In this document: positions 1 to 8,107 of the stretch, one piece after another
How the letters are laid out: every line of letters starts with the position of its first letter
Position numbering within the stretch: position 1 is the first letter of the stretch
NCBI GenBank assembly: GCA_020718525.1
Contig: DYRX01000048.1
Location: 1 to 17,432, forward strand
DNA: 17,432 bases
Direction of reading: 5' to 3'
Origin: Victivallis vadensis
GTDB taxonomy: Bacteria; Verrucomicrobiota; Lentisphaeria; Victivallales; GWF2-50-93
Program-made: the position numbers and the translations under genes
The notes under the pieces: model-generated
Databases searched by the model: none
What the model was told of the DNA's origin: nothing
What the model saw: the letters and a program-made list of their open reading frames with translations, nothing else

Positions 1-308
1 CTAATTATATGTTCTGCATAAATGCTTTATAATCAATTTGTTAAGCCATATTCCAGCATGTCAACTCTTTTTCCAAATGGAAATTAGTCCTTCCAGAACA
101 GGCAAGTTTCAATCTTCCTTTGCGCCTTTGTGAGAGAATATTTCATGTGATTTACCCTCAACTAATTGGAATTCCGCCCGCCCGGCATCGGCAAGCCCCC
201 ACAGGCGGCTGAAAATAAGACAACTCCTTTTTCCACAGATCAAGAAATCTTGAAGTATGACGACCAGCTTTAGGAAGGTATCAGATATGCTACGCTATTC
301 ATTCGATA
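1..308. other. Non-coding stretch downstream of the DUF4011 helicase gene
   Basis: No gene is supported here on either strand. The longest readings with a plausible start are a 20-codon frame on the minus strand (start near 148) and a 12-codon frame on the plus strand (ATG at 287, preceded by AGGAAGG). Both are too short to call. A near-palindrome (TCAAGA, AA, TCTTGA) lies at 240-253, but its two-base loop makes it a poor hairpin. I see no tRNA and no hairpin followed by a T-run that would serve as a clear terminator for the helicase gene. Confidence 0.5.
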
Positions 309-3300
309 TCAAGAACTTAGCTTGAGCATTCCGTTCACTTCCCTTATTACGGAATTTTCAATCAGATTGACTGTCTGCTCGGCGATGACGGATCTAAGCT
401 GGCCGCTAGTGCACCGGAATCCAAAAATGCGGGCGACAGCGAGCGGAATTTCCTTTTCCGTCGCTCCATGGTGGGCATCAATCAATGCCAGTATCGCCGC
501 ACGTATCTCAGCTGGCGGAAGCATCTCCGGCTTGCGCAAACTCTGCGAAGCGACATTATCGCGATTGCGAATCGGCACGGGCATATCGGGCAAGCTCAAA
601 AAGCCTTTTTCGTCTATGCAAAGGCGGCTTTTCTGAAGTGAACGGATGGCTTTTGCCACCGAGTCTTGTGTCCGACTGCCGGCTCTCCCCAACCCCCAGA
701 GATTGCGCACCCGGATTAGCACCTCCTCCTCATGTACTGGTCCCTCTTCTTTTACAATATCGAAGACAAGCGACGCCAGCTTTTTTGTGGAAACTTCGTG
801 AGGTCCCAGATGCCTTTCCACAGGAAAGTTCGCCTCGTAGTATGGGGTTGCCAAGCTGGACAAGCCGCTTTCATCTCCTTCTTCAGAGCGAATCTCCCTT
901 TCAACCTCTGAGGGATTTGACTCTTCCATACAGGGGGCAAAGGATTCCTCGTGGCGGCTCTGCCTGATTTGTTCATGCGCATCTTCAACTGCTTTGAGCA
1001 CCTTGCGCAACTGTTCCTTGGGGCGCTGGAGCCAGTCGGCGCTCCATATGCGATGGATGGCCCAGCCATGATCCACCAGCACTGTCTGTCGCAGGCGATC
1101 ACGGTCTCTGGCGGAGCGCAGGGAATGATACGAAGCGCCGTCACATTCAATGCCAAGGATATAGGAAGCAGACTGATCTGGACTGCGGACGGCGAGATCA
1201 ATGTAAAAACCCGCAATCCCTACTTGGGACTCCACTATGTGCCCAGATGATTCGAGTGCCGTTCGAACAGCCTCCTCAAACGGGGATTCCTCTTCTCCGC
1301 TGGCATGTCTTGCGATCTGCAGTTGACCTGTCTTTGCATAGTTTAAAAATGTTTTCAGCGCAGCAACGCCCTTCCCAGATGCCCGGCCGAGGTCAATGTC
1401 ATCGGCAAGAATCGAGGAAAATACCTCGCAGCGCTTTTTGGCGCGGGAGATCAGGACATTCAAGCGGCGCTCCCCGCCTTCAATGCTAAGCGGACCAAAA
1501 CGCATCGCCATATATCCGCGGGAATCTTTTCCGTACCCCACGGAGATAAAAATAATATCCCGTTCATCTCCCTGGACGTTTTCAAGGTTCTTGATGAAAA
1601 ATGGCTCGTCGGGGTGCTTTGAGAAGAAGGACTCCGTCTCCGGATGTTCTCGGCGCAGGGACTCAAGTTCGTCGAGGAGCGCCTGCTGTTGGCGGACAGA
1701 GAAAGCTGCGACTCCGAGGCTGAGCTCCGGCGACTGGAGGGCATGTTCGATTACAGCCTTGCAGACAGCTTTTGCTTCGATGCGGTTAGTGCCTGATGCG
1801 CCGCAATCAAAGACTCCTCCGTCAATATGATGGAATCGCAGGCCAAGGCTCGCAGTAGAGGAATGTGGACTCGGCACGATGAAAAGTCTGTCTTTGTAGA
1901 ATTCATGGTTGGAAACCGCAATCAGCGAATGATGGCGGCTACGATAATGCCAGCGGAGCATGGTCTGAGGCAGTCCACGAGCAGAACAAAGCCCCAGAAT
2001 GCTCTCGATGTCCCTGGCCTCTGCCACGCCAGTTTCCAATTCTTCCTCATCCTCTGTCGCTTCAGAAGTCATGCGCATAAAAAAGCGGGTTGGAGGCAGT
2101 TGCTGGCTGTCCCCGACTACTACGATCTGGCGGCATCGGGCAATGGCTCCAAGCGCATCCACCGGCTGGACCTGGCTGGCTTCGTCAACCACCAGCAAAT
2201 CGAATTCCAGGGCTCCCGGCTCGAGGAATTGAGCAACCGACAATGGGCTCATCATGAATACCGGCTTGATTGCCTGCACTATTGTTCCTGCATCCTTGAG
2301 CAGACGCCGCACGGTACGATGTCCGCGCTTTCTCTCCATTTCACCCTTCACGATTCCAGCCGGACCCACCCCTTCCACAGGGGGCATGCGTCCGAAATGC
2401 GCCGCAAGCACCCTATGACGGGACAGCCTAAGTCGTCGCATGTCCAAGTTGCGGAATTCCCCGATCCGCCTATCATGCAGGACCCCGTCAAACTGCGCCA
2501 GTTCCGGGTTTTGTCGCATGAATTCCCGGATCAACTGGCTGAAATAAATCCGGTCGAAGCAGTCAAGCGCCGCTTCCGGACTAACGGCTCCACTCTCCAG
2601 GCGATCTATCAGTGCTCCGCACCCGAGCTCCCTGCCCCGCTTGGCTCGGATGAAATACTGATTCCACCTTGCAAGGTCTTCCATATGCTCCAGAAAAAGC
2701 GCTGACCGCTCAGCTAGAGCTGGAAGCGGAACTGACTCCAAATCAGCCGCATGAAAAGCGACCTGAAAATCGATGTTAAGCCGTTCGCACAAGCTGGTCG
2801 CCTGCTGGTGCGCGTCCGTGAGAAGTTTCGAAATTTTCTCGCCCAATCGTGCAACAAGCTGATGGTCTTGAACTTCCGCAAAGAGGATGCGAAAATCCTC
2901 GCCCAGTCCAGCCGAGCGTTGTTGTGCAACCCATGTCAAGATCGCTTCAATCTGCCGCCAATCCGTCTTCTCTCCGCGCCAAATTTCTCCGAATGCGGTT
3001 TGCCCTGTATCCTTTGCAAGCCGGATGTCTCTGAGTGAACGCTGACCGGCTATGATCTGATCTGCATAGGTCAAACGCTCGTCGTAGGCTTTCGGAAAGA
3101 GTCCCGTGCTGACGCCACGCAGTTTCGCAAGCGAGCGGCGATAATTGCCGTTGAAAATGCGGAGCCAAGAACGACCATGCGCGGCAATATGCTCTCTCGC
3201 GGAGGAAAAATCCTCTTCCCATGCGGAGTCAGCCACCTTGCCTGCCAAGTCCGCGACAGTTTGCTCGAAGAATTTTCCATTCTTCAGCAGATCGCTGAGC

Positions 3301-5066
3301 TGGTCGAGTCCGGCATTCCATATGCTGCTGCAGAACGCCTGCTTATCCACATGCGGAGCCGTCTCCACGTAGCGGGAAATGAGCACCTGCTGTTCAACGT
3401 CGGGAAAAGTTGACGGTAGGGGCTGTTTCAAGGCGACGGCCAGAGTCCCCAGCGTTTCAATCAGAGCGCCGAGACTGGCAGACAGCATTCGGATTTGGGT
3501 CTCCAGCAGATCAAGATCAACTTTGAGCACCATATCGCATCCTATCCCGCGCCAAGGATCTTGAGCTGGCACTCCTATTTCGCGGATACGCTCCTCAAGT
3601 TCCCCCATCAATCTCCTGCATTCCTGTCGAATTTCCGGAGTCCAGCCTTCCGCCCGGGTGAAATTGAGATCGGCAACTTCCTTAGCTCCGCTTCCCAGCC
3701 GCACAAGTTCGCCGATGACTGCGTAGGGGGTCAATTCGGATGGAGAAGAACGCTGATGCAGAATATTGGCGTGATGGTTCAGCACTGCGCGCGACCGCTC
3801 CAGTTTTGGAACAAGGGTCTCAGGAACTTCCGCAATAGGTTTTCCCAGCTTCCATGTGCGGCCCACTTCCTCCACCACCGCGCGCTTGTTGGATTTGTTG
3901 CTGTGGAGTTCCAGGCACAAATCCCCCAGCCCCTCCTTGTTGAGCCGCCGCTTGACCACTTCCAGGGCGGCCAGTTTCTCTGCCACAAACAGAACTGTTT
4001 TCCCATCTAGCACCGCCGTTGCGATGATGTTTGTAATGGACTGACTCTTACCCGTCCCGGGAGGTCCTTGGATCACGATGCTCCGTCCCTGGCGAACCAT
4101 CTCAATAGCAATGCTTTGGGAGCTGTCCGCGTCAACAACATGGTCAAGGCGGTCTGCCGGGATCAAAGTGTCGAGGTGCATATCTTCGGCAAAGAATGCT
4201 TCGGATTGCGGAAAGCCATCCTGCAGCAGAGCCGTTATGAAAGGATGCTGGATTGGACTTCTGCCCTCAGGCCAGTTTTCTGGATCAAGGTCACGAAACA
4301 TCAGGAACTTTGCGAAAGAGAAAAAACCCAGGGTAATAGCATTCGGCAGAAGCTCCCAATTCTCCGCTCCTGAGATCGCTGTCTTGACATCATCAAAATA
4401 TCGCAACAAGTCGAAGTCATCCTCGTCTGGAAAGTCAGGCAAATCAATGTTGAAGTCAGCCTTGAGTTTGGCACGTAAGGAGAGATTTTCCTGCACATCT
4501 TCCTCCAGCCTGCGGATGTAAAATTTATCAGAGGCGGATTTACGATGTATTTCCACTGGGACCAAAACCAGCGGAGCAAAGCGCGGCACATCAGGATTGT
4601 CGCATTCAAGCCATTTCAGATTCCCGAGCGCCAGGTAGAGGATATTGACTCCTTGCTCTTCAATCATGGTCTGGGCGTTTCGGAAAAGTGCCAGCAGACG
4701 GGATTGCAAGCCTTCGGACGAGAGTGAAGTCTGCAGGCGTGCATCTGTATGACGCCTGTCCATCCGCGCTTCGTCCACGCCATCATCTCCGGGTTGAGAC
4801 AGCCCCTCTTCCGCATCCTCGGCATCACTGGAAAGGCGACTTTTGTCCTGCGCGTCGAACGATTTGCCAGATCTCCCAGAAAGGAAGCTGAGCGCCTTCT
4901 TCTCGATGACCAGCAAGCGGAAAACTTGGTCGCTTTTCTCATCACTGACCTGGATGACTTGGGCAGACCTGGATCCGACTGGAATGGACAGCAGTCGGTT
5001 GCGGGTGGACAGATCCAGCAGTTCCCTGCGGCTACGTTCAAGATGTTGCTCGGTGCTAAGTGGCAT
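309..5066 (-). CDS. DUF4011 - SF1 helicase - Vsr-like nuclease - DUF3320 fusion, Hhe-type anti-phage protein
   Basis: This 1585-aa cytoplasmic protein is probably a single-gene anti-phage defence system. Residues 1-290 match the DUF4011 N-terminal region (opening HLERSRRELLDLSTRNRLL). The SF1 helicase core follows: Walker A GPPGTGKS at 334-341, Walker B VVDEAS at 959-964, motif III GDSQQLPP at 985-992, NVQGDERD at 1163-1170, and an arginine motif with VLISRAKKR at 1204-1212. A long, mostly helical insertion (about 415-930) separates the Walker motifs. Residues 1260-1360 form a Vsr/MTES_1575-type nuclease with candidate residues E1264, D1290, E1307, D1309, H1314 and D1321. DUF3320 follows (about 1411-1495), then a second similar winged-helix-like unit (1518-1585). 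The ATG at 5066 has an AGGA about 10 nt upstream. Arg codons look CGN-rich compared with dinG, suggesting transfer. The domain order is that of Hhe; family and name are recalled, not searched. It could also be a DUF4011 helicase with a housekeeping role, but the nuclease appears intact. Confidence 0.9.
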   Translation of the reverse strand: MPLSTEQHLERSRRELLDLSTRNRLLSIPVGSRSAQVIQVSDEKSDQVFRLLVIEKKALSFLSGRSGKSFDAQDKSRLSSDAEDAEEGLSQPGDDGVDEARMDRRHTDARLQTSLSSEGLQSRLLALFRNAQTMIEEQGVNILYLALGNLKWLECDNPDVPRFAPLVLVPVEIHRKSASDKFYIRRLEEDVQENLSLRAKLKADFNIDLPDFPDEDDFDLLRYFDDVKTAISGAENWELLPNAITLGFFSFAKFLMFRDLDPENWPEGRSPIQHPFITALLQDGFPQSEAFFAEDMHLDTLIPADRLDHVVDADSSQSIAIEMVRQGRSIVIQGPPGTGKSQSITNIIATAVLDGKTVLFVAEKLAALEVVKRRLNKEGLGDLCLELHSNKSNKRAVVEEVGRTWKLGKPIAEVPETLVPKLERSRAVLNHHANILHQRSSPSELTPYAVIGELVRLGSGAKEVADLNFTRAEGWTPEIRQECRRLMGELEERIREIGVPAQDPWRGIGCDMVLKVDLDLLETQIRMLSASLGALIETLGTLAVALKQPLPSTFPDVEQQVLISRYVETAPHVDKQAFCSSIWNAGLDQLSDLLKNGKFFEQTVADLAGKVADSAWEEDFSSAREHIAAHGRSWLRIFNGNYRRSLAKLRGVSTGLFPKAYDERLTYADQIIAGQRSLRDIRLAKDTGQTAFGEIWRGEKTDWRQIEAILTWVAQQRSAGLGEDFRILFAEVQDHQLVARLGEKISKLLTDAHQQATSLCERLNIDFQVAFHAADLESVPLPALAERSALFLEHMEDLARWNQYFIRAKRGRELGCGALIDRLESGAVSPEAALDCFDRIYFSQLIREFMRQNPELAQFDGVLHDRRIGEFRNLDMRRLRLSRHRVLAAHFGRMPPVEGVGPAGIVKGEMERKRGHRTVRRLLKDAGTIVQAIKPVFMMSPLSVAQFLEPGALEFDLLVVDEASQVQPVDALGAIARCRQIVVVGDSQQLPPTRFFMRMTSEATEDEEELETGVAEARDIESILGLCSARGLPQTMLRWHYRSRHHSLIAVSNHEFYKDRLFIVPSPHSSTASLGLRFHHIDGGVFDCGASGTNRIEAKAVCKAVIEHALQSPELSLGVAAFSVRQQQALLDELESLRREHPETESFFSKHPDEPFFIKNLENVQGDERDIIFISVGYGKDSRGYMAMRFGPLSIEGGERRLNVLISRAKKRCEVFSSILADDIDLGRASGKGVAALKTFLNYAKTGQLQIARHASGEEESPFEEAVRTALESSGHIVESQVGIAGFYIDLAVRSPDQSASYILGIECDGASYHSLRSARDRDRLRQTVLVDHGWAIHRIWSADWLQRPKEQLRKVLKAVEDAHEQIRQSRHEESFAPCMEESNPSEVEREIRSEEGDESGLSSLATPYYEANFPVERHLGPHEVSTKKLASLVFDIVKEEGPVHEEEVLIRVRNLWGLGRAGSRTQDSVAKAIRSLQKSRLCIDEKGFLSLPDMPVPIRNRDNVASQSLRKPEMLPPAEIRAAILALIDAHHGATEKEIPLAVARIFGFRCTSGQLRSVIAEQTVNLIENSVIREVNGMLKLSS

Positions 5067-5133
5067 ACAACGCGATTCCTAACAAGTGTGGGAGCTTTAT
5101 TTCCGATGAGGAACTATAATTTGCATGGTGAAG

Positions 5134-5162
5134 ACAGTAGAAGCCGGGAAAATATAAGTCAA
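5134..5162 (-). promoter_or_regulatory. Candidate sigma70-type promoter for the DUF4011 helicase gene
   Basis: On the minus strand, TTGACT (5162-5157) is followed after 17 bp by TACTGT (5139-5134). Transcription would begin near 5127, leaving an untranslated leader of about 60 nt before the ATG at 5066. The -35 box is good and the -10 box is only fair. A second TTGACA lies upstream at 5199-5194 without a well-spaced -10. This call rests on consensus matching only. Confidence 0.35.
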
Positions 5163-5199
5163 GTATAAAATACCGGAAAATATCCTGAAATATGTCAAG
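5144..5199. repeat. Imperfect direct repeat upstream of the helicase gene, possible operator
   Basis: The string CCGGGAAAATAT at 5144-5155 recurs as CCGGAAAATAT at 5173-5183, and each copy is followed by GTCAAG (5158-5163 and 5194-5199). The two copies are about 29 bp apart and overlap the candidate promoter of the helicase gene. This could be a regulator binding site or a local duplication. Nothing in the window encodes an obvious cognate repressor. Confidence 0.35.
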
Positions 5200-5247
5200 A
5201 GAGCCCTGCGCCAGGGAGACTTTTGCGGGCGCAATTCCCATTATTTG

Positions 5248-5400
5248 ATGATAAAGCACATGAAATGTTCTATCACAATGAGGGAAATGTTTCCAACAAC
5301 TGTCGCAGAGTTCGCGGAGACGCTTAAAAATCCGCTCCGGAACCTTGAACTTTTCAGCATCACAGATTATCGTGGGCTATTGCGAAAGTGTTCAGAATAA
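5248..5400 (+). other. Unrecognised short ORF, possible gene remnant
   Basis: A 50-codon frame begins at ATG 5248 and ends at TAA 5398-5400. The same frame is open upstream to a stop at 5155-5157, giving about 80 codons of uninterrupted reading. The predicted peptide contains TVAEFAETLKNPLRNLELFS, which looks protein-like. No family is recognised and no ribosome binding site sits at a proper distance. It may be the end of a decayed gene or a chance reading. Confidence 0.15.
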
Positions 5401-5546
5401 GAAGCGCCCTATCGCGCTTGGCAGGAGAAATGCGGAGTTTATCATGATTGAGCGTCAACTCATGCTAGCCTGTGCGAGCTCCATGGGATGGAAACTCCCA
5501 GTCTCCTCGATTATCTGCCGTATGAATGCACAACAAATATGTTTTT

Positions 5547-5554
5547 AAGGGAGG
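5547..5554 (+). promoter_or_regulatory. Strong ribosome binding site fixing the GTG start of rmuC
   Basis: AAGGGAGG lies 6 nt before GTG at 5561. This is close to the ideal anti-Shine-Dalgarno match and spacing. It settles the start of rmuC on GTG, just before the membrane anchor. Confidence 0.75.
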
Positions 5555-5560
5555 CAGTCC

Positions 5561-7084
5561 GTGACGGATATCTTGCTGGTTCTAGCTCTGGTCTTCTTGG
5601 CCGCAGTTGTGGCTCTCCTGCTCATGCTCCTAAGGAAATCCTCGCAAGGCGATTCTCCCCTGCTTGCGTCCCGCCTTGATGCTTTCGAAAAGGCACAGGA
5701 ACGTAGCGAGCGTTCCGTCAGAGAGGACGTGGTACAGGCCAGAGACGAACAGGGTAAGGCGGCTCGAGAGCAACGGCAGGAACTTGCTGAAGCCTTCAAG
5801 ACCTTCGGTGATTCCGTGGCACAGCGGATGATGGCTCTTGCCGATATGCAAAAGGGTCAGTTCGACGCTTTTTCAGGTCAGCTCGCCTCCTCCGCAAAAG
5901 CCAGCGCCGAACGGCTGGAGGCCGTGCGTGCCGAGTCCGCCACCGGATCAAAGCAACTGCGCGAAGAAGTTGTGGCGACGCTGAAGAGCATCTCTGAGAC
6001 GATGTCCAAGACAATGAAGGATTTGTCCATCGCCCAGACAGTACAGCTTGAAGCCATGTCATCTTCGATTGGGAAACTTTCAGACTCAAATGAGAAGAAA
6101 TTGGAGGCTCTCAGGGTTACGGTGGAAGGCAAACTGCAAAGCATGCAGATTGACAACGCCAAACAGCTTGAACAAATGCGGCAGACCGTAGACGAGAAAC
6201 TCCAGGGTACGCTCGAAAAGCGTCTGGGCGAGTCCTTCAAGCACGTCAGTGAACGTCTTGAACTGGTACACAAGGGACTTGGAGAGATGCAGACTCTTGC
6301 CACTGGTGTTGGCGACCTTAAAAAGGTCCTCACAAACGTCAAGACCCGTGGCACATGGGGTGAAGTCCAGCTTGGCGCGCTATTGGAGCAGGTGCTCAAT
6401 CCCGATCAGTTCGCTATCAACGTGGCAACGAAGAACGGCGGAGAGCGTGTCGAGTTTGCCATCAAGTTGCCAGGACAAAGCGCTGACAAGGAAGAGGTCG
6501 TCTGGCTGCCGATTGATGCAAAGTTCCCTGTCGAAGACTACCAGCGCCTGATCGAAGCGCAAGAGAGGGCGGACATCGAAGCGGTTGAAATGGCAGGGAA
6601 GCAGTTGGAGAACCGCGTCAAGACCTGTGCAAAGGACATCTGCGGAAAGTACCTGGCCCCTCCGCAAACCACTGACTTCGCCATTCTATTCCTGCCCATA
6701 GAGGGTCTCTTTGCCGAAGTCATACGCAGGACGGGCTTGACCGAGGCAATCCAAAGAGAGAGCCGTGTGATTATCGCTGGTCCTACTACGCTGTGGTCAA
6801 TTTTGAACAGCCTTCAGATGGGGTTCCGCACGCTTGCGATCCAGAAGCGTTCCAGCGAGGTCTGGAGCCTCCTGGCTGCGGTCAAAACCGAGTGGACGAA
6901 GTATGGCGATATTCTGGACGCAGTGCAGACTAAACTGCTTCAGGCATCAGACACAATTGAAAAAGCCAAAGTGAGATCAAGAGCCGTCGGAAGGAAGCTC
7001 AAGGACGTGCAGGAGCTTCCCGCCGCTGAGGCGACCGACTTGCTCCCCATTGCTCTGCAGGAAGATGATAAAGCGGACGATTAG
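5561..7084 (+). CDS. rmuC: RmuC family DNA recombination protein
   Basis: RmuC proteins limit recombination at inverted repeats and are thought to be nucleases. This one is 507 aa, in the usual range. A single membrane segment (about 4-25) anchors it to the inner membrane. A long coiled coil rich in Glu, Lys and Gln (about 40-250) follows. The conserved RmuC domain runs from about 262 to 480, opening with RGTWGE at 263-268. A PD-(D/E)xK-like pattern is visible: VEFAI with E298, then WLPIDAKFP with D319 and K321. The start is GTG with an excellent ribosome binding site. The gene is transcribed away from the defence helicase and converges on lipA. RmuC homologues are sometimes found in type I restriction-modification and other defence clusters, so it may belong to the same island as the helicase. 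Family assignment is firm; a role in defence is inference. Confidence 0.95.
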   Translation: MTDILLVLALVFLAAVVALLLMLLRKSSQGDSPLLASRLDAFEKAQERSERSVREDVVQARDEQGKAAREQRQELAEAFKTFGDSVAQRMMALADMQKGQFDAFSGQLASSAKASAERLEAVRAESATGSKQLREEVVATLKSISETMSKTMKDLSIAQTVQLEAMSSSIGKLSDSNEKKLEALRVTVEGKLQSMQIDNAKQLEQMRQTVDEKLQGTLEKRLGESFKHVSERLELVHKGLGEMQTLATGVGDLKKVLTNVKTRGTWGEVQLGALLEQVLNPDQFAINVATKNGGERVEFAIKLPGQSADKEEVVWLPIDAKFPVEDYQRLIEAQERADIEAVEMAGKQLENRVKTCAKDICGKYLAPPQTTDFAILFLPIEGLFAEVIRRTGLTEAIQRESRVIIAGPTTLWSILNSLQMGFRTLAIQKRSSEVWSLLAAVKTEWTKYGDILDAVQTKLLQASDTIEKAKVRSRAVGRKLKDVQELPAAEATDLLPIALQEDDKADD

Positions 7085-7210
7085 AATTTTACTGCCGACA
7101 CGGGCACTTGACTTATCGAGTTGATCAAAGGTCAATGCGCCCAAGAGTTTGCCGTGGAAAACTGGAATCGTGCTACGGAACATATCGTCAAGACGCGAAG
7201 CATCTCCGAG
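7085..7210 (-). other. Coding-like scrap between rmuC and lipA, possible HsdS C-terminal remnant
   Basis: Directly after the lipA stop, in the same minus-strand frame, reading continues without a stop through this gap and into rmuC antisense. The peptide contains RLDDMFRSTIPVFHGKLLG, vaguely like the C-terminal tail of type I restriction specificity subunits (pattern L-D-x-L-F-x-S, then F/L-x-G-x-L). The plus strand is also open here in another frame. There is no start signal. It is either debris of a lost gene or chance; the resemblance is weak. Confidence 0.15.
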
Positions 7211-8101
7211 TCATTTGAAGAGCTGACCGTAGGAGCTTTCCGCATGGTATGAGCTTCTGACCATCGGACCGCTGGCAACGCTCTTAAAACCCTCTTTGAT
7301 GGCAAAATCCTTCAGCTCGTCGAACTTTTCAGGCTCCACATATCTGTCAAGAGGCCAAGATGAATTGTCCGGAGGCAGATACTGGCCGATTGTGATTATA
7401 TCCGCCCCGGTCCTGCGGATTTCGCAAATCGTCTCCAGGACTTCATCGTCCTTTTCGCCAAGACCGAGCATGATTCCGGACTTGACGAAGATGCCACCAC
7501 GGGAAAGGGCGTGCGCAATTGAAAGGACTGAAAGAGACCTCTCAAAGTCCGCGCCGCTCCGTATCATTGGCGTGAGACGTCTGACGGTCTCGATGTTGTG
7601 GTTGAAGACCGTTGGAGCCGCTTCGATCACCTTAAGAATCGAAGATTCCAGTCCGCCAAAGTCCGGAACGAGCACCTCGACCTTGAGATCCGGCCTGACT
7701 TTGCGAATTTCGCGGATGCAATCTGCAAAATGGGATGCGCCTCCATCGCTCAAATCGTCCCTTGTCACGCTCGTAATGACTACATAGTCGAGCCCGATTT
7801 CAGCGACTGCACTGGCTAGCTTGACTGCTTCGTCCGGCGAAGGAGGAGGAAGCTTTTCCGAATGCGGGACGGCACAGAAACGGCAGTTTCTTGTGCAGGA
7901 ATCGCCGAGTATCATGAATGTCGCCTTGCGCTTGTGCCAGCACTCGTGGAGATTCGGGCATTTTGCGCTCTGGCAGACGGTGTGTAATTCGGTCTTTCTC
8001 ATTATCGAAGAGAGCTCTTCGAAATCGGGACCGGCATGTCTCCGCACCCTGATCCAAGGGGGGAGTTTCGGGCGCCTGGGCTTTTGGGGATTCTCTGTCA
8101 T
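7211..8101 (-). CDS. lipA: Lipoyl synthase
   Basis: LipA is a radical-SAM enzyme that inserts two sulfur atoms into octanoyl groups on lipoate-dependent proteins such as the E2 subunits of 2-oxoacid dehydrogenases and GcvH. The protein is 296 aa, a normal length. The auxiliary iron-sulfur cluster ligands are C43, C48 and C54 in the family spacing. The radical-SAM CxxxCxxC is C69, C73 and C76. The C-terminal RSSYHAE motif carrying the conserved serine is present. The start ATG lies 6 nt after the tolB stop, and the AAGGG serving as its ribosome binding site overlaps that stop codon, so translation is probably coupled to tolB. No lipB or lplA gene is in the window. Confidence 0.98.
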   Translation of the reverse strand: MTENPQKPRRPKLPPWIRVRRHAGPDFEELSSIMRKTELHTVCQSAKCPNLHECWHKRKATFMILGDSCTRNCRFCAVPHSEKLPPPSPDEAVKLASAVAEIGLDYVVITSVTRDDLSDGGASHFADCIREIRKVRPDLKVEVLVPDFGGLESSILKVIEAAPTVFNHNIETVRRLTPMIRSGADFERSLSVLSIAHALSRGGIFVKSGIMLGLGEKDDEVLETICEIRRTGADIITIGQYLPPDNSSWPLDRYVEPEKFDELKDFAIKEGFKSVASGPMVRSSYHAESSYGQLFK

Positions 8102-8107
8102 CTGCCC

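Larger units (their letters stand above)
5067..5560. other. Intergenic region between the divergent helicase and rmuC genes
   Basis: This 494-bp region separates two divergent genes. Its left part carries a promoter candidate for the helicase gene and an imperfect direct repeat (5144-5199). The middle is open in one plus-strand frame from 5158 to 5400, and another frame is open from 5345 to 5548. Neither has a recognisable product or a good ribosome binding site. The right end carries the strong ribosome binding site of rmuC. The region reads as regulatory DNA plus decayed coding remnants. Confidence 0.5.

Noticed and set aside
36..64. TTGACA on the minus strand at 64-59 as a promoter reading off the left edge
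   Set aside because: The hexamer at 17-bp spacing (ACAAAT) matches the -10 consensus poorly, and no gene is visible to its left.
240..253. Near-palindrome TCAAGA-AA-TCTTGA as a terminator
   Set aside because: The loop is only two bases, the stem is AT-rich and no T-run follows on either strand.
1827..2705. Plus-strand frame of 292 codons inside the helicase gene
   Set aside because: It is antisense to the well-supported DUF4011 helicase, has no ribosome binding site, and its composition (rich in His, Gln, Ser, Pro) is typical of an antisense shadow.
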